In this document: piece after piece, positions 8,832 through 19,600 of the stretch
Numbering within the stretch: position 1 is the first letter of the stretch
How the letters are laid out: each line of letters opens with the position of its first letter
Assembly: GCA_050250915.1 (NCBI GenBank)
Contig: JBFWNT010000006.1
Span: 1 to 64,000, forward strand
Origin: Miltoncostaea sp050250915
GTDB taxonomy: Bacteria > Actinomycetota > Thermoleophilia > Miltoncostaeales > Miltoncostaeaceae
DNA length: 64,000 nt
Direction: 5' to 3'
Translations under genes and position numbers: made by a program
The notes under the pieces: model-generated
Database searches by the model: none
Seen by the model: the letters and a program-made list of their open reading frames with translations, nothing else
Told to the model about the DNA's origin: nothing

Positions 8832-9773
8832 ATGCCGACCTCGCTCGTGACCGGTGGCGCCGGCTTCCTCGGCTCCCACCTCTGCGACCGGCTCCTCGCC
8901 GAGGGGCACCGCGTGCTGTGCGTCGACAACCTCGACACCGGCACGCTGGAGAACATCGAGCACATCCGCGACCCGGCGTTCCGGTTCCTCCAGCACGACC
9001 TGGTCACCCACCTCGAGGCGCCCGAGCCGGTGGACTACGTGTTCCACCTGGCGTCGCCGGCCAGCCCGATCGACTACCTGCGGCTGCCCCTGCACACGCT
9101 GAAGGTGGGCTCCTACGGCACCCACAACGCCCTGGGCCTGGCGAAGCGGCACCGCGCCCGGTTCCTGCTCGCCTCCACCAGCGAGGTCTACGGCGACCCG
9201 CAGGTGCACCCGCAGCCGGAGGACTACTGGGGGCACGTCAACCCGATCGGCCCGCGGGGCGTCTACGACGAGGCCAAGCGCTACGCCGAGGCGCTCACGA
9301 TGGCCTACCACCGCCAGCAGGGCGTGGACACGCACATCGTCCGCATCTTCAACACCTACGGGCCGCGCATGCGCCCCCACGACGGGCGCGCGATCCCCAC
9401 GTTCCTGCGCCAGGCGCTCGACCACAAGCCGCTCACGGTGTTCGGCGACGGCGGGCAGACCCGGTCGTTCTGCTACGTCTCCGACCTGGTCGAGGGCTTC
9501 CTGCGGCTCATCGAGTCGGACCGCCACGAGCCCGTGAACATCGGCAACCCGGGCGAGTACTCGATCCTGGAGCTCGCCGAGGTGATCATCCGCGTCACCG
9601 GCAGCCGCTCCGAGATCGTCTTCGAGGCGCTCCCGCAGGACGACCCGACGGTCCGCCGGCCCGACATCGCCGTGGCGCGCGAGCTGCTCGGGTGGGAGCC
9701 GACGATCGAGCTCGAGGAGGGCCTGCGCCTGACCCTCGCCGGGATGGGCCGGGAGGTCCCGCTCGCCGGCTGA
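8832..9773 (+). CDS. UDP-glucuronate decarboxylase (UDP-xylose synthase)-like SDR epimerase
   Basis: An extended short-chain dehydrogenase that binds NAD through TGGAGFLG (residues 7-14) and carries the catalytic Tyr145-x3-Lys149 in YDEAKRYAE. The blocks LASTSEVYGDP, EDYWGHVNPIGPRG and TRSFCYVSDLVEG are those of UDP-glucuronate decarboxylase, which converts UDP-glucuronate to UDP-xylose; dTDP-glucose dehydratases differ in these blocks. It would supply an activated pentose to the glycosyltransferases of the cluster. The 313-residue length is normal. No UDP-glucose dehydrogenase to make its substrate is in the window. It starts at ATG 8832, just after a -10-like hexamer. Confidence 0.85.
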   Translation: MPTSLVTGGAGFLGSHLCDRLLAEGHRVLCVDNLDTGTLENIEHIRDPAFRFLQHDLVTHLEAPEPVDYVFHLASPASPIDYLRLPLHTLKVGSYGTHNALGLAKRHRARFLLASTSEVYGDPQVHPQPEDYWGHVNPIGPRGVYDEAKRYAEALTMAYHRQQGVDTHIVRIFNTYGPRMRPHDGRAIPTFLRQALDHKPLTVFGDGGQTRSFCYVSDLVEGFLRLIESDRHEPVNIGNPGEYSILELAEVIIRVTGSRSEIVFEALPQDDPTVRRPDIAVARELLGWEPTIELEEGLRLTLAGMGREVPLAG

Positions 9774-9807
9774 CCCCGCCGCCCCGGCCGTCCTCGCGCG
9801 GGGGCTC

Positions 9808-10701
9808 GTGAAGCGCTACGGGGACTTCACGGCCGTCGACGGCATCGACGTCGAGGTGGCCCCCGGCGAGTGCTTCGGCTTCCTGGGCCCCAACGGGGCG
9901 GGGAAGAGCACCACCATGCGCATGCTGTCGTGCCTCTCGCCCCGCGACGGCGGCGACCTGCGCGTGCTGGGCATCGACCCCGACGAAGGCCCCCGCGAGC
10001 TCAAGCGGATGCTCGGCGTGGTCGCCCAGGAGACGACGCTCGACCTGGAGCTCACCGTCCGCGAGAACCTGCTCGTCTTCGCCCGCTACTTCGCGATCGC
10101 CCGCGACGAGGCCGGCCGCCGCGCCGACGAGCTGCTCGACCTGATGGCGCTCGGCGACCGGCGCGACGACGCCGTCGACCGCCTCTCCGGCGGCATGCGG
10201 CGGCGGCTCCAGATCGCGCGCGCACTGATCAACCGGCCGCGGCTGGTGCTGCTGGACGAGCCCACCACCGGGCTGGACCCCCAGGCACGTCACGCGGTGT
10301 GGGAACGGCTGCGGCTGCTGCGCAGCGGCGGTGCCACCCTGGTGCTGACGACCCACTACATGGACGAGGCCGCCCAGCTCTGCGACCGCCTGGTGGTGAT
10401 GGACCACGGGCGCATCGTCCGGACGGGCTCCCCCGCGGCGCTGGTGGACGCCGAGGTGGGCCGGCAGGTGCTGGAGCTGCGGGTGGACCCGGGCGACGCC
10501 GCGCGGGCCCTCGCGGCCGTCGACGGCGCGGCGCGCGGCCACGAGCACGACGGCGAGCTGCTGATCGTGTTCGGCGACGACGCCGAGGACCTGCACGCCC
10601 GCATCCGGGCGGCGGGCGTGCCGGCCGAGCTGCGCGCCGCGCGGCCGGCGGGGCTGGAGGACGTGTTCCTGCGCCTCACCGGGCGCCACCTGCGCGACTA
10701 G
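9808..10701 (+). CDS. ABC transporter ATP-binding protein (NodI/DrrA-like), no permease adjacent
   Basis: A cytoplasmic ATPase subunit of an ABC exporter. It has Walker A GPNGAGKST, Q-loop VVAQET, signature LSGGMRRRLQ, Walker B LVLLDEPTTGLDP, a switch histidine in TTHYMDEA, and a C-terminal about 80-residue extension typical of polysaccharide/drug exporters (LEDVFLRLTGR). GTG 9808 gives MKRYGDFTAVDG and loses the first beta strand (AVLARGL is encoded upstream), but no ATG/GTG/TTG exists in frame back to a stop at 9730. GGGGG lies 4-8 nt before the GTG. The membrane partner is not next to it, because the following genes are convergent. Its stop shares CTAG with tatC. Confidence 0.85.
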   Translation: MKRYGDFTAVDGIDVEVAPGECFGFLGPNGAGKSTTMRMLSCLSPRDGGDLRVLGIDPDEGPRELKRMLGVVAQETTLDLELTVRENLLVFARYFAIARDEAGRRADELLDLMALGDRRDDAVDRLSGGMRRRLQIARALINRPRLVLLDEPTTGLDPQARHAVWERLRLLRSGGATLVLTTHYMDEAAQLCDRLVVMDHGRIVRTGSPAALVDAEVGRQVLELRVDPGDAARALAAVDGAARGHEHDGELLIVFGDDAEDLHARIRAAGVPAELRAARPAGLEDVFLRLTGRHLRD

Positions 10702-11531
10702 CCGGAGGGCGACGTCCCGGAGCCCAGGGCCGTGTCGTCCACATCCTCGTCGGCGCTCGCCCAGGCCTCCCGCGCCCACAGCGGCGGCCCGCCGAACTTC
10801 TTCGCCAGCAGCACGCCGACGGCGTAGAGCCCCACCTGGGGGATCATCAGCAGGAGCATCGAGAACGGGTCGCCGCCCGGCAGGACGGCGGCGATCGCCG
10901 CGATCACCACGATCGCGATCCGCCACTGGCGCACGTAGAAGTCGGCCGTCGTCACGCCGATGCGCGCGAGGGCCACCATGGCCACCGGCACCTCGAACAT
11001 GATCCCGGACCCGAGCATCAGGGTCGTGGCGAAGCTGAAGTACTCGCCGGCGCGCACCTGGGTCTGGAACGCGTCGCCCCCGAAGTCGAGCAGGAAGTTC
11101 AGGGCCACGGGGAGCACCACGAAGAAGCCGAACGCCACCCCGGCCAGGAACAGCGACGACACGCCGGCCACCACCAGCAGCATCCGGCGCCGGGACTGGT
11201 CCTGCAGGGCCGGGATCACGAACGCGTAGACCTGGTAGAGCCACACCGGCAGCGACAGCAGGATCGCCGCCCAGAAGCAGACCTTCAGCGTGACGAAGAA
11301 CGGCTCCGTCGGCGACAGCGTGATGAGGCCGCTGTCCTGGAACTTCTGCGGCAGCGGCTGCTCGAGCAGGTTGATGAGCTGCTCGTGGAACGCGTAGCAG
11401 AGGGCGAACGCCACCACGAGCGTGACGCCGGAGACGATGAGCCGGTTGCGGAGCTCGTCGAGGTGGTCGACGACGCTGAGACGCTCGTCCCGCCCCGCGC
11501 GGCGCAGGCGGCGGTCACCGAGGATTGGCAC
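10698..11531 (-). CDS. tatC: Sec-independent protein translocase TatC
   Basis: The core membrane component of the twin-arginine translocase, which recognises RR signal peptides and exports folded proteins together with TatA. The 277 residues have six hydrophobic helices. The N-terminal HLDELRNRL motif and the conserved segment ending LPVWLYQVYAFVIPAL are characteristic, and the C-terminal tail is acidic. GTG start at 11531, 15 nt downstream of tatA, so the two form one operon. Convergent with the ABC ATPase gene: the two stop codons interlock in CTAG. No separate tatB is seen, as in minimal TatA/TatC systems. Confidence 0.96.
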   Translation of the reverse strand: MPILGDRRLRRAGRDERLSVVDHLDELRNRLIVSGVTLVVAFALCYAFHEQLINLLEQPLPQKFQDSGLITLSPTEPFFVTLKVCFWAAILLSLPVWLYQVYAFVIPALQDQSRRRMLLVVAGVSSLFLAGVAFGFFVVLPVALNFLLDFGGDAFQTQVRAGEYFSFATTLMLGSGIMFEVPVAMVALARIGVTTADFYVRQWRIAIVVIAAIAAVLPGGDPFSMLLLMIPQVGLYAVGVLLAKKFGGPPLWAREAWASADEDVDDTALGSGTSPSG

Positions 11532-11546
11532 GTGCGGAGGGTGCGG

Positions 11547-11870
11547 CTAGGAGCCGGTGCGGTCGTCCGCGCGCGGTGGTGCGTCGCCGGGGACGACGAC
11601 GCCGTCGAGCACGTCGTCGTCGGGGCGGGACATCGTCGCGGTGGGCGCCGCGGCCTGCGGCGCGGCCGCCGTCGCGGTGGCCGTGGGCGCGGGCTCCTCG
11701 GCGCGGGGAGCGGGGGCGCGGCGCGGCTCCTCGTCGTCGAGCATCGCCCCCTTGAACTCGCGGATCCCGCGGCCGATCGACTTGCCCATCTCCGGCAGCC
11801 GCTTCGGGCCGAACACGAGCAGCGCGATGACCAGGACGATCAGGATCTGGATCGGGGAGATGTCGAACAC
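11547..11870 (-). CDS. tatA: twin-arginine translocase subunit TatA/TatE
   Basis: The pore-forming subunit of the Tat translocase. One N-terminal transmembrane helix (about residues 5-22, QILIVLVIALLVFGPKRLPE) ends in the invariant FGPKRLPE hinge, then an amphipathic helix (GRGIREFKGAM) and a long low-complexity Pro/Ala/Glu tail. At 107 residues it is slightly longer than a minimal TatA because of that tail. GTG start at 11870. A possible -10 (TAACCT) lies 28 nt upstream on the minus strand. Co-transcribed with tatC. Confidence 0.93.
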   Translation of the reverse strand: MFDISPIQILIVLVIALLVFGPKRLPEMGKSIGRGIREFKGAMLDDEEPRRAPAPRAEEPAPTATATAAAPQAAAPTATMSRPDDDVLDGVVVPGDAPPRADDRTGS

Positions 11871-11898
11871 GGCGACCTCGGCGGCGGGATGTGCGCAC

Positions 11899-11904
11899 AG
11901 GTTA
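11899..11904 (-). promoter_or_regulatory. -10 box TAACCT for tatAC
   Basis: Minus-strand TAACCT lies 28 nt before the tatA GTG, so transcription would start about 20 nt upstream of the coding region. It faces the chorismate mutase promoter in the same 90-bp divergent gap. Confidence 0.35.
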
Positions 11905-11946
11905 GCCCCGCTCGGCCCATGCGGCCAGACGAGGTGGCGGCCCTGC

Positions 11947-11952
11947 TAGCGT
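11947..11952 (+). promoter_or_regulatory. -10 box TAGCGT for the chorismate mutase gene
   Basis: TAGCGT ends 8 nt before the ATG at 11961, matching the leaderless-type spacing repeated across the window. The intervening GGGGCGG could also serve as a weak ribosome-binding site. Confidence 0.45.
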
Positions 11953-11960
11953 CGGGGCGG

Positions 11961-12239
11961 ATGCCCGACCCCTCCGTCGACGCCGTGGTCCGCCAGATGC
12001 GGGACGCGATCATGGACAACGACATCAAGCTGCTGCAGGCCGTGAACGCCCGGCTGGAGCTGGTGGCGCGCCTGCGCGCGTACAAGACCGCGCAGGGGAT
12101 GGACTTCGTGGACCCGGCCCGCGAGGAGTGGATGCACCGGTACATGACCGGCGCCAACCGCGGGCCCCTCAGCGACGAGGGCCTCCACGAGATCTACGGC
12201 CACGTGCTGGAGCTGACGAAGCGCGAGACCGAGGGCTGA
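11961..12239 (+). CDS. chorismate mutase (AroQ-type, monofunctional)
   Basis: A small all-helical AroQ-class chorismate mutase, converting chorismate to prephenate for phenylalanine and tyrosine synthesis in the cytoplasm. The 92 residues match a single CM_2 domain: an N-terminal long helix (VRQMRDAIMDNDIKLLQAVN), the R-x2-L-x-R-x2-AYK segment (ARLRAYKTAQG) holding catalytic Arg/Lys, and the C-terminal helix EIYGHVLELTKRE. ATG 11961 was chosen because an upstream in-frame ATG (11919) would add non-conserved residues across the -10 box. The gene stands alone, divergent from tatA; no other aromatic biosynthesis gene is close. Confidence 0.85.
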   Translation: MPDPSVDAVVRQMRDAIMDNDIKLLQAVNARLELVARLRAYKTAQGMDFVDPAREEWMHRYMTGANRGPLSDEGLHEIYGHVLELTKRETEG

Positions 12240-12255
12240 GCCCCGGCCCCCCGGC

Positions 12256-12744
12256 CTACCCCTCGGTCAGGAAGTCGTCCGGGGAGACCTGCTCGAGGAA
12301 CTCCTTGAACTTCTCGACCACCTCGTCGGTGTCCTCGACCTCGTGCTCGAACTCGATGCCGCTCTCCTCGATGACCTTGTCGGCCGCGAATATCGGGGCG
12401 TTGCTGCGCACGGCCAGCGCGAGCGCGTCGCTCGGCCGGGAGTCGATCTCGATCTCGGCGGCGGCCGCCCGGAGCGTGATGAGCGCGTAGAACGTGTTCT
12501 CGCGGAGCTCGGTGACCGTGATCTTGGCGATCTCGGCGCTCAGCTCCGACACCACGTCGGTGAGCAGGTCGTGGGTCATGGGCCGCGGGGTCTCGGCGCC
12601 CTGCAGCTTCATCAGGATCGCGGCGGCCTCGGCGTGGCCGATCCAGATCGGCAGGAACTTGTTCCCGGAGACGGTCTTGAGGAGCACGATCGGCTGCTTG
12701 CCGACCATGTCGAAGCTGACCCCGTAGATGACCATCTCCTGCAC
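12256..12744 (-). CDS. DUF151 / bifunctional nuclease (BFN) domain protein
   Basis: A single-domain member of the DUF151 family, named bifunctional nuclease after plant homologues; the bacterial role is unsettled. Visible conserved blocks are KTVSGNKFLPIWIGHAEAAAI, RPMTHDLL and EIDSRPSDALALAVR, the last being the family's strongest motif. A C-terminal acidic helix (EVVEKFKEFLEQVSPDDF) follows. At 162 residues it is full length. The GTG start is fixed by GGAGG 6 nt upstream; an ATG three codons later is less well placed. A TATGAT -10 lies further upstream. Convergent with chorismate mutase, 16 nt apart. Confidence 0.85.
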   Translation of the reverse strand: MQEMVIYGVSFDMVGKQPIVLLKTVSGNKFLPIWIGHAEAAAILMKLQGAETPRPMTHDLLTDVVSELSAEIAKITVTELRENTFYALITLRAAAAEIEIDSRPSDALALAVRSNAPIFAADKVIEESGIEFEHEVEDTDEVVEKFKEFLEQVSPDDFLTEG

Positions 12745-12786
12745 GGCGGACCTCCGATCCGGCGCCGGTCGGGCGGGCGCCGGTCC

Positions 12787-12792
12787 ATCATA
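12787..12792 (-). promoter_or_regulatory. -10 box TATGAT for the DUF151 gene
   Basis: Minus-strand TATGAT, one of the best sigma-70 -10 matches in the window, gives a leader of roughly 35 nt holding two GGCGCCGG copies and the GGAGG site used by the DUF151 gene. Confidence 0.5.
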
Positions 12793-12835
12793 CTCCGGGT
12801 CCCTCGGGCGGCCCGGGGGCCGCGTCAGGCCCCCC

Positions 12836-12863
12836 TTGTTGCCCGCTCCGCGGGGTTGATACC
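12836..12863 (+). promoter_or_regulatory. promoter of the tRNA-Ile gene
   Basis: TTGTTG, then a 16-nt spacer, then GATACC (or TGATAC shifted by one). This fits a -35/-10 pair starting transcription about 15-20 nt before the mature tRNA. It lies back to back with the DUF151 promoter. Confidence 0.4.
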
Positions 12864-12884
12864 CTCCCCCGACCCAGGGGGCGA

Positions 12885-12958
<74 letters not shown>

Positions 12959-13005
12959 CTGCAGGTCGTGAGATTGGCCCCGCTCGGGGCCGTGGAGGGT
13001 CGGCG

Positions 13006-13671
13006 GTGACGACGGGGCCGGGCACAGCGCAGACCGACGGCGGCCGGCGGATCAGCTGCCTCGTCGCCGACGATCACGCCATCGTCCGCGAGGGCCTCCG
13101 GCGCGTGCTCTCCCAGCCCTCCGACATGCTCGTGGTCGGCGAGGCCTCCTCCGGCGAGGCCGCGCTCGAGCTGGTCGCGAAGCGCCGCCCCGAGGTGGTG
13201 CTGATGGACGCCCGCATGCCCGGCATGGGCGGCGTGGCCGCCGCCGGGCGCATCGCCCAGGATCATCCCGACGTGCGGGTGGTCATGTTCACCGCCCACT
13301 CCGAGCAGGACCTCCTGTGGGAGGCGCTCGACGCCGGCGCCCAGGGCTTCGTGCTGAAGGACTCCGAGAGCGGCGTCGTGGTCTCGGCGATCCGCCAGGT
13401 GGTCGCCGGCGACCCCTACATCGACGAGCGCCTGCGCCCCGACTTCCTGCGCCAGTTCGCCCGCCCGCGCCCGGGCGGCGTGCTGAGCGCGCGCGAGCGC
13501 GAGATCCTCCAGATGCTCGCCGACGGCAACTCCAACCGCGAGGTCTCGGAGCGCCTGGTGGTCAGCGTCGAGACGGTGAAGACGCACGTGAAGCACATCC
13601 TCGCCAAGCTCGAGGCCGAGCACCGAACCCAGGCCGTCGCCATCGGGATCCGCCAGGCGCTGATCCGGTGA
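13006..13671 (+). CDS. NarL/LuxR-family response regulator
   Basis: A cytoplasmic two-component response regulator. The receiver domain (about residues 16-135) has the acidic pair DD at 22-23, phospho-acceptor Asp68 in VLMDARMPG, Thr/Ala at FTAHS and Lys in FVLKDS. The C-terminal LuxR helix-turn-helix (about 155-215) reads LSAREREILQMLADGNSNREVSERL then VSVETVKTHVKHILAKL. GTG start at 13006. The histidine kinase gene begins 10 nt downstream, so the two form a cognate pair. Targets are unknown; nothing next to it suggests a specific stimulus. Confidence 0.93.
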   Translation: MTTGPGTAQTDGGRRISCLVADDHAIVREGLRRVLSQPSDMLVVGEASSGEAALELVAKRRPEVVLMDARMPGMGGVAAAGRIAQDHPDVRVVMFTAHSEQDLLWEALDAGAQGFVLKDSESGVVVSAIRQVVAGDPYIDERLRPDFLRQFARPRPGGVLSAREREILQMLADGNSNREVSERLVVSVETVKTHVKHILAKLEAEHRTQAVAIGIRQALIR

Positions 13672-16600
13672 CCCGGATCCCGTGAGCCGGGACCCGCGGG
13701 ACGCGATCGCCGGGATCGCGTCGCTCGTGGGCGCGGCGGGGGCGGGCGGGGGCGTCGGCGCGGCGCTCGACGAGGCCCTCGACGTGCTGGTCACCGCCAC
13801 GGGGTGCCGCGCCGCCGCGTACTTCGCCGGCCGGCCGGAGGAGCCCGCGGGCATGGTCCTGCGCGCCCGGCGGGGCGAGCCCGAGGCCCTCGCCGGCATC
13901 GCCAGCGCCATCCGCGCGGCCAGCGCCCCGCTGCCCGCCACCGCGCTGCGGCTGGGCGAGGTGGTCGGCGGCCCGGGGGCCGCGGGCGCCCTGGAGGCGC
14001 TGGGGCTGCCGGGCGGGGTACTGGTGCCCGCCGTCATCGACGGTCACACCGAGGGCGCGCTGGCGCTGCTGCCCTCCGACGGAGCGGCACCGGACGGCCC
14101 CGACATCGCGGCGGGGCGGGCCGCCGCGGCCCTGATCGCCCTGGGCATGCGCACCGACACCCTGGTCCGGGGCCTGGGGGACCGGGCGCGGGAGCTCGAC
14201 CGCCAGTCCCGCCGCCTCGGCGCCCTGACGCGGGTGGCGCAGCGCCTGGCGGAGGCGCCGACGGCGGCGGCGGTCCGGGACGTCACCGTGTCCGAGGCCC
14301 GGGCGCTGGCCGGCGCCGACGCGGCGGCCCTGCTGGTGCCCGGCCCCGCGGGCGCCGTCGAGGAGGCCGCGCGCGACGGGGAGGGGCCCGTCGCGGCCGA
14401 TCCCGCCGCCGTGGCGGCCGTCGCCGCGGGGGGCGCGCCGCGGCTGGCCGGGCGCGTGGCGCTGGCGGCGATCGTCGATCCGCCGGGCGCGCTCGCGGTC
14501 GCCCGGGCCGACCCGCCGCTCGACGCCGGCGACCTGGAGCGGCTCCAGGGGCTCGCGGCCCAGGCCTCGGTGGCGCTCGCCCGCGGCCGCCTCGTCGACG
14601 ACCTGCGCCGCGAGCAGGCCGAGCGGCGGACGCTCGCCGCGGCCATCGTGTCGGCCCAGGAGGACGAGCGGCGACGGGTGGCCGAAGACATCCATGATGG
14701 CCCTGTGCAGGGACTTTCCGCCGTGGGGCTCCTGCTGGACGCCCTGGTCGCGCGCCTCCGGGACGAGGCGCCGGAGGCGGTGGGCGAGGCGTCGGCCGCG
14801 GCCGCGGCCGCGCGCGAGGCGGTCCGGGAGCTGCGCCGCGCGATCAGCGACCTGCACCCCGTGGCGCTCGGCGACCTGGGGCTCGCCTCGGCCACCCGCG
14901 CCCTGGTGGAGCGGCTCGAGTGGCGCGGCGTCGCGGTGGCGGTCGACGTCGACGCCGCCGACGCCCTCCCCGAGACGGCGCGCACCGTGGCCTTCCGCGT
15001 CCTCCAGGAGGCGGTCGCGAACATCCTGCGCCACTCCGGGGCCGGGCAGGTGACCATCACCGCGCGCCGGGCGGGCGGAAACGTGGTGGTGGAGGTCCAC
15101 GACGACGGCCGCGGCCTGTCACCGGGCGACCGCCGCCGGCGCGTCGCCGAGGGCCACCTGGGTCTCGCCGCGATCGAGGAGCGCGCGGCGCTCGCGGGCG
15201 GCCGCCTGGACGTGGAGTCCGGCGAGGGCCGCGGCACCCTCCTGCGCCTGACCCTCCCCGCCGGGGAGGGCGACGCTCAGTCCGGCGTGCCCCCGACGCG
15301 CGCGAGCGCCGCGGAGAGCGCCTCCTCGTCGGCGAAGCGGAGCTCCACCACCACCTGACCGTCCTTCGCGGGGCGCACGCGCACCGGCGTGTCGAAGGCG
15401 GCGCCGAAGGCCTCCAGCGCACGGTCCGCGACCGGGCTCGGCGCGGCGCGGCGGCGGGCGGGGCGCGGGGCGCCCTCGCTGCGGGCCAGGGCCTCCGCGG
15501 CGCGAACGGACAGCCCGCGCGCCACCACCTGCTCGGCCACCCGCATCCGGCGTGCGGGCCCGTCGGCCATCAGGATCGCCCGGCCGTGCCCCTCGCTGAG
15601 GGTGCCGTCGGCGATCATCGCCTGCACCGGCTCCGGCAGCTCCAGCAGCCGCACCAGGTTCGAGATCGCCGGCCGGCTGCGGCCCAGGCGCTCGCCAAGC
15701 TCGCCGTGCGCCTGCCCGAAGTCCTCGATGAGCGTCGCGCACGCCACGGCCACGTCGATGGGGCTCAGGTCCTCGCGCACCAGGTTCTCGACCAGGGCCA
15801 GCTCCAGGCGCTCGCGGGCGTCCACCGCCCGGATCACCACGGGCACGCGCTCCAGGCCGGCCAGCCCGGCGGCCCGCCAGCGGCGCTCCCCGGCGATGAG
15901 CACGTGGGCGCCGGCGACGTCCGCCGGCGCGACGATCACGGGCTGGATCACGCCCGACGCCCGGATCGACGCGGCCAGCGCCTCCAGGGCCGCGGGCTCG
16001 ATGGTGGCGCGCGGCTGATCGGGGTTGGGCACGATCGCGTCGAGCGGGAGCTCGCGCGGGCCGTCGGGCGGGGGACCCAGCACGGGCTCGGCGTCGCCGA
16101 GCAGCGACGCCAGGCCGCGGCCCAGGCCGCGACGGTCACGGGCGACGGGCTCAGCCACGGGCGGCGACCTCCTTCGCGGCCTCGAAGTACGCGTCGGCGC
16201 CGGCGCAGTGCGGGTCGTACCGGATCACCGGCTCGCCGTAGGACGGCGCCTCCGCCAGCCGCACGTTGCGCGGCACCACCGTGCGGAACGCGAGCTCCGG
16301 GAAGTGGCGCCGCACCTCGGTGATCACGTCGCCGCTCACGCGCGTGCGGGTGTCGTGCATCGTCATGAGCATCCCGGTCACCCGCAGGCCGGGGTTGAGC
16401 GTGGACTGGACCGCGGCGACGGTCTCCATCAGCCGCGACAGCCCCTCCAGCGCGTAGTACTCGCACTGCACCGGCACGATCAGCCGGTCGGCCGCGGCCA
16501 GGGCGTTGACGGTGAGCAGGTCGAGCGACGGCGGGCAGTCCAGGAAGACATAGCGGTACGCCGCGCGCGCCGGCAGCAGGGCGCCGGCCAGCAGCCGCTC

Positions 16601-19600
16601 GCGGCCCGCGCGGCCCGGCAGCTCCAGGGCGGCCGCGGCCAGGTCCGATGACGAGGGCACCAGGTCGAGGTTGGGGACCGAGGTCGCGACCACGGCGTCC
16701 TCGAGGGGGACCCCGTCCAGCAGGACGTCGGCGGTCGTGGGCCGGTCGCGCCCGGAGACGCCGAGCCCGCCGGAGGCGTTCGCCTGGGGGTCGACGTCCA
16801 CCAGCAGCACCCGCGACCCCGCCTCGGCGAGGCAGGCGGCCAGGTTGACCGCCGTCGTGGTCTTCCCGACGCCGCCCTTCTGGTTCGCCACGGCGTAGAT
16901 CACCCGCGCCACCCCCCGAGCGGACGCTTCGCGGCCCGGCCGGCGCGGCGCGGGTAGCGCCGCGGGGTGGGGGACGCCTTGCGGAACGCGTGGAGACGGC
17001 GGCGGGCGCCCGGGAAGGGCGTGACCGCGACCGGCTCCGCCGGCTCCAGCCCCAGCTCGGACGCCGCCTCGGCGCCCGCGCGCTCCAACGCCGGGTCGGT
17101 GTCGTCACCGCGCCACACCACGACGGTGCCGCCCACCGCGACCAGCGGCGCGGCCAGCTCGAGGCACACCGGCAGGGGGCCGAGGGCCCGCATCGTGGCG
17201 AGCGGGTAGCGCTCCCGCTCGGTGCCGGCGAGGTGCTCGGAGCGGTCGGCCACGACGCGGAGATTAGGGACCGCGGCGGACGCCCGCGCGAGCCAGTCGG
17301 CCTTGCGGCGCTCGCTCTCGACGAGCGTGACCGCGAGCCCCGGACGTGCGATGGCGAGCGCGATCCCGGGGAATCCGGCGCCGCTCCCGATGTCCACCGC
17401 GGCCTCCGCCGCCGCGACCTCGGGGACGGTCAGCCCCACCAGGCTGTCGAGCAGATGGCGGTCGATCCCCTCGTCGAGACCATCGATGGTGGTGAGGTTC
17501 TGCGGCTCGACCGCGATCCGGTCGAGGAGGGCGATCAGCGCGGCCGCGGCGGCAGGGTCGAGCGCGATCCCGAGCGCCCGGGCGCGGTCGATCAGTCGGG
17601 GCGCCGGTCCCGCGGTTTCACGTGAAACCGGGGCCGCCGAGCTCACTCGGCCGGCTCGACGATGATCCGCCGGCGGGGCTCCTCGCCCTCGCTGCGCGTC
17701 ACGATCCCGGGCTTCTCCTTGAGCGCCATGTGGACGATCCGCCGGTCGTGCGGCGTCATCGCGTCGAGCTCGATCTCGTCGCCGAACTCGACCGCCTCGC
17801 GGGCCGCCTGCTCGGCCAGCTCCACCAGCGCGGCCTCGCGGCGGGCCCGGTAGCCGTCGGCGTCCAGCGTGACGCGGCGGCGGGCGCCGCCCTCGGCGCG
17901 GGTGGCGACCTGCGCCAGGAGGTACTGGAGCGCGTCGATCGTCTCGCCGCCACGCCCGACGAGCGCCGACGTGCCGTCGCCCACCACGGTGACGTCGAGG
18001 TCGGTCTCGTCCGGCCCCGCGGCCACCACAACCTGCGCATCTAGGCCCATCGCCGCGACGACGGCCTCCAGCGTGGCGGCGACCGCCTCGGCACCCGGGC
18101 CGACGGCCGTGACCTCACTGCCCCCCACGGAACACCTCCGGCTAGCGCTTCTTCTTCTTGGAGCGGCTGGACTGCGCGGGCCGCGAGCCCTTCGCGGCGC
18201 CCTTGGGGCGCGGCTGGCGGCGCGGAGCGTTGCCGCCGCCCGAGCGGCCGTTGCCGGACGCCCCGTTCGGTCCGCCGGCCTTGGCCCCGGCGGGCGCGTC
18301 CTCGGGCGCGGGCGTCGCATTCGCATCGACGTCGGCCTGCCCGTCGGCGACGGGCTCCGGCTCGGGCGCCTCCGCAGCCTCCGGGGCCTCGACGGCCTCG
18401 GGCGCCTCCGCAGCCTCCGGGGCCTCCTCGGCCTCGGGCGCGACGGCCGCCTCGGCGGCGGCCTCCCCGGCCTGGGCGCCGCGTCGCCGTCGCCGGCGCG
18501 GGGTGCGGCGGGCGGCCGTCTCCTCGGCCTCGGCCCCGCCGTCGCCGTCGCCGTCGGCCTCGGCCACCGCCTCGTCGTCCACGACCCCCGCGGCCACCTC
18601 CTTCGGCGCCGTTCGCGATCCGCGCTTCTTCTGCGTGGCCTCGAATTTCGCGATCTCCTCGGGATCGGCCAGGTGGAGGCCGATCCGGTGGCGCATCACC
18701 AGCTGCTGGCCGCAGGTCCAGAGGTTGGTCGTCATCCAGTAGACGAGGAGGCCGGCCGGCACGGGGAACTGGAACACGAAGATGACCACGACCACCGGCA
18801 GCAGCCGCATGAGGCGGCGCTGCGACTCGGGCATGTTCGGCGTGGCCGAGAGCTCGGTCGACAGGAGCTGCGAGAGCCCGTAGATGGCCACGAGGATGAT
18901 CGCGCCCCAGCCGATCTCCTGGATGTCCTCGCGGACGTCGTCGATCAGCCACATGAAGGAGACCGAGCCGCCCTGGACGGTGGCCTCCTTCGCGAAGTCC
19001 TTCAGCACGTAGTAGAGCGCGATGAAGATGGGGATCTGCGCGACGAGGGGCAGGCACGAGGCGAACGGATTGATCTCGTTCTCCTTGTAGAACGCCATCA
19101 GCTCCTCGTTGAGCTTCTGGCGGTTCCCCTTGTACTTGCGCTGCAGCTCCTTCAGCTGCGGGGCGACCATCTGCATCGACCGCATCGACTGGTACTGCTT
19201 GATGACCAGGGGCAGCATCGCCGTGCGGACGATCACCGTCAGGACGACGATCGACCAGCCGTACGTGAGGTGCGCGTTCTCGTGGAGGAAGTCGAGGAGT
19301 GCGCGGAGCGGATCCTCGAGCAGCTGGAGCGGGTTCACGTGCGGAACACCGTCTGGTCGTGCGCGTAGTCCACGCCGCCGTGGCTCCAGGGGTTGCAGCG
19401 AAGCAGGCGCCAGGAGGCCAGGACCGTCCCGCGTATCACCCCGAACTCACGGATCGCGTCGACCGCGTACTGCGAGCAGGTGGGGTGGTACTTGCAGCGC
19501 CGCGGGAACATCGGCGAGACGACCTTCTGGTACGCCCGGATCGGCCCGATCAGGACGGCCTTCACGGCGACGCCTCCGCGCCCTCGCGCGGCTCCCGGTC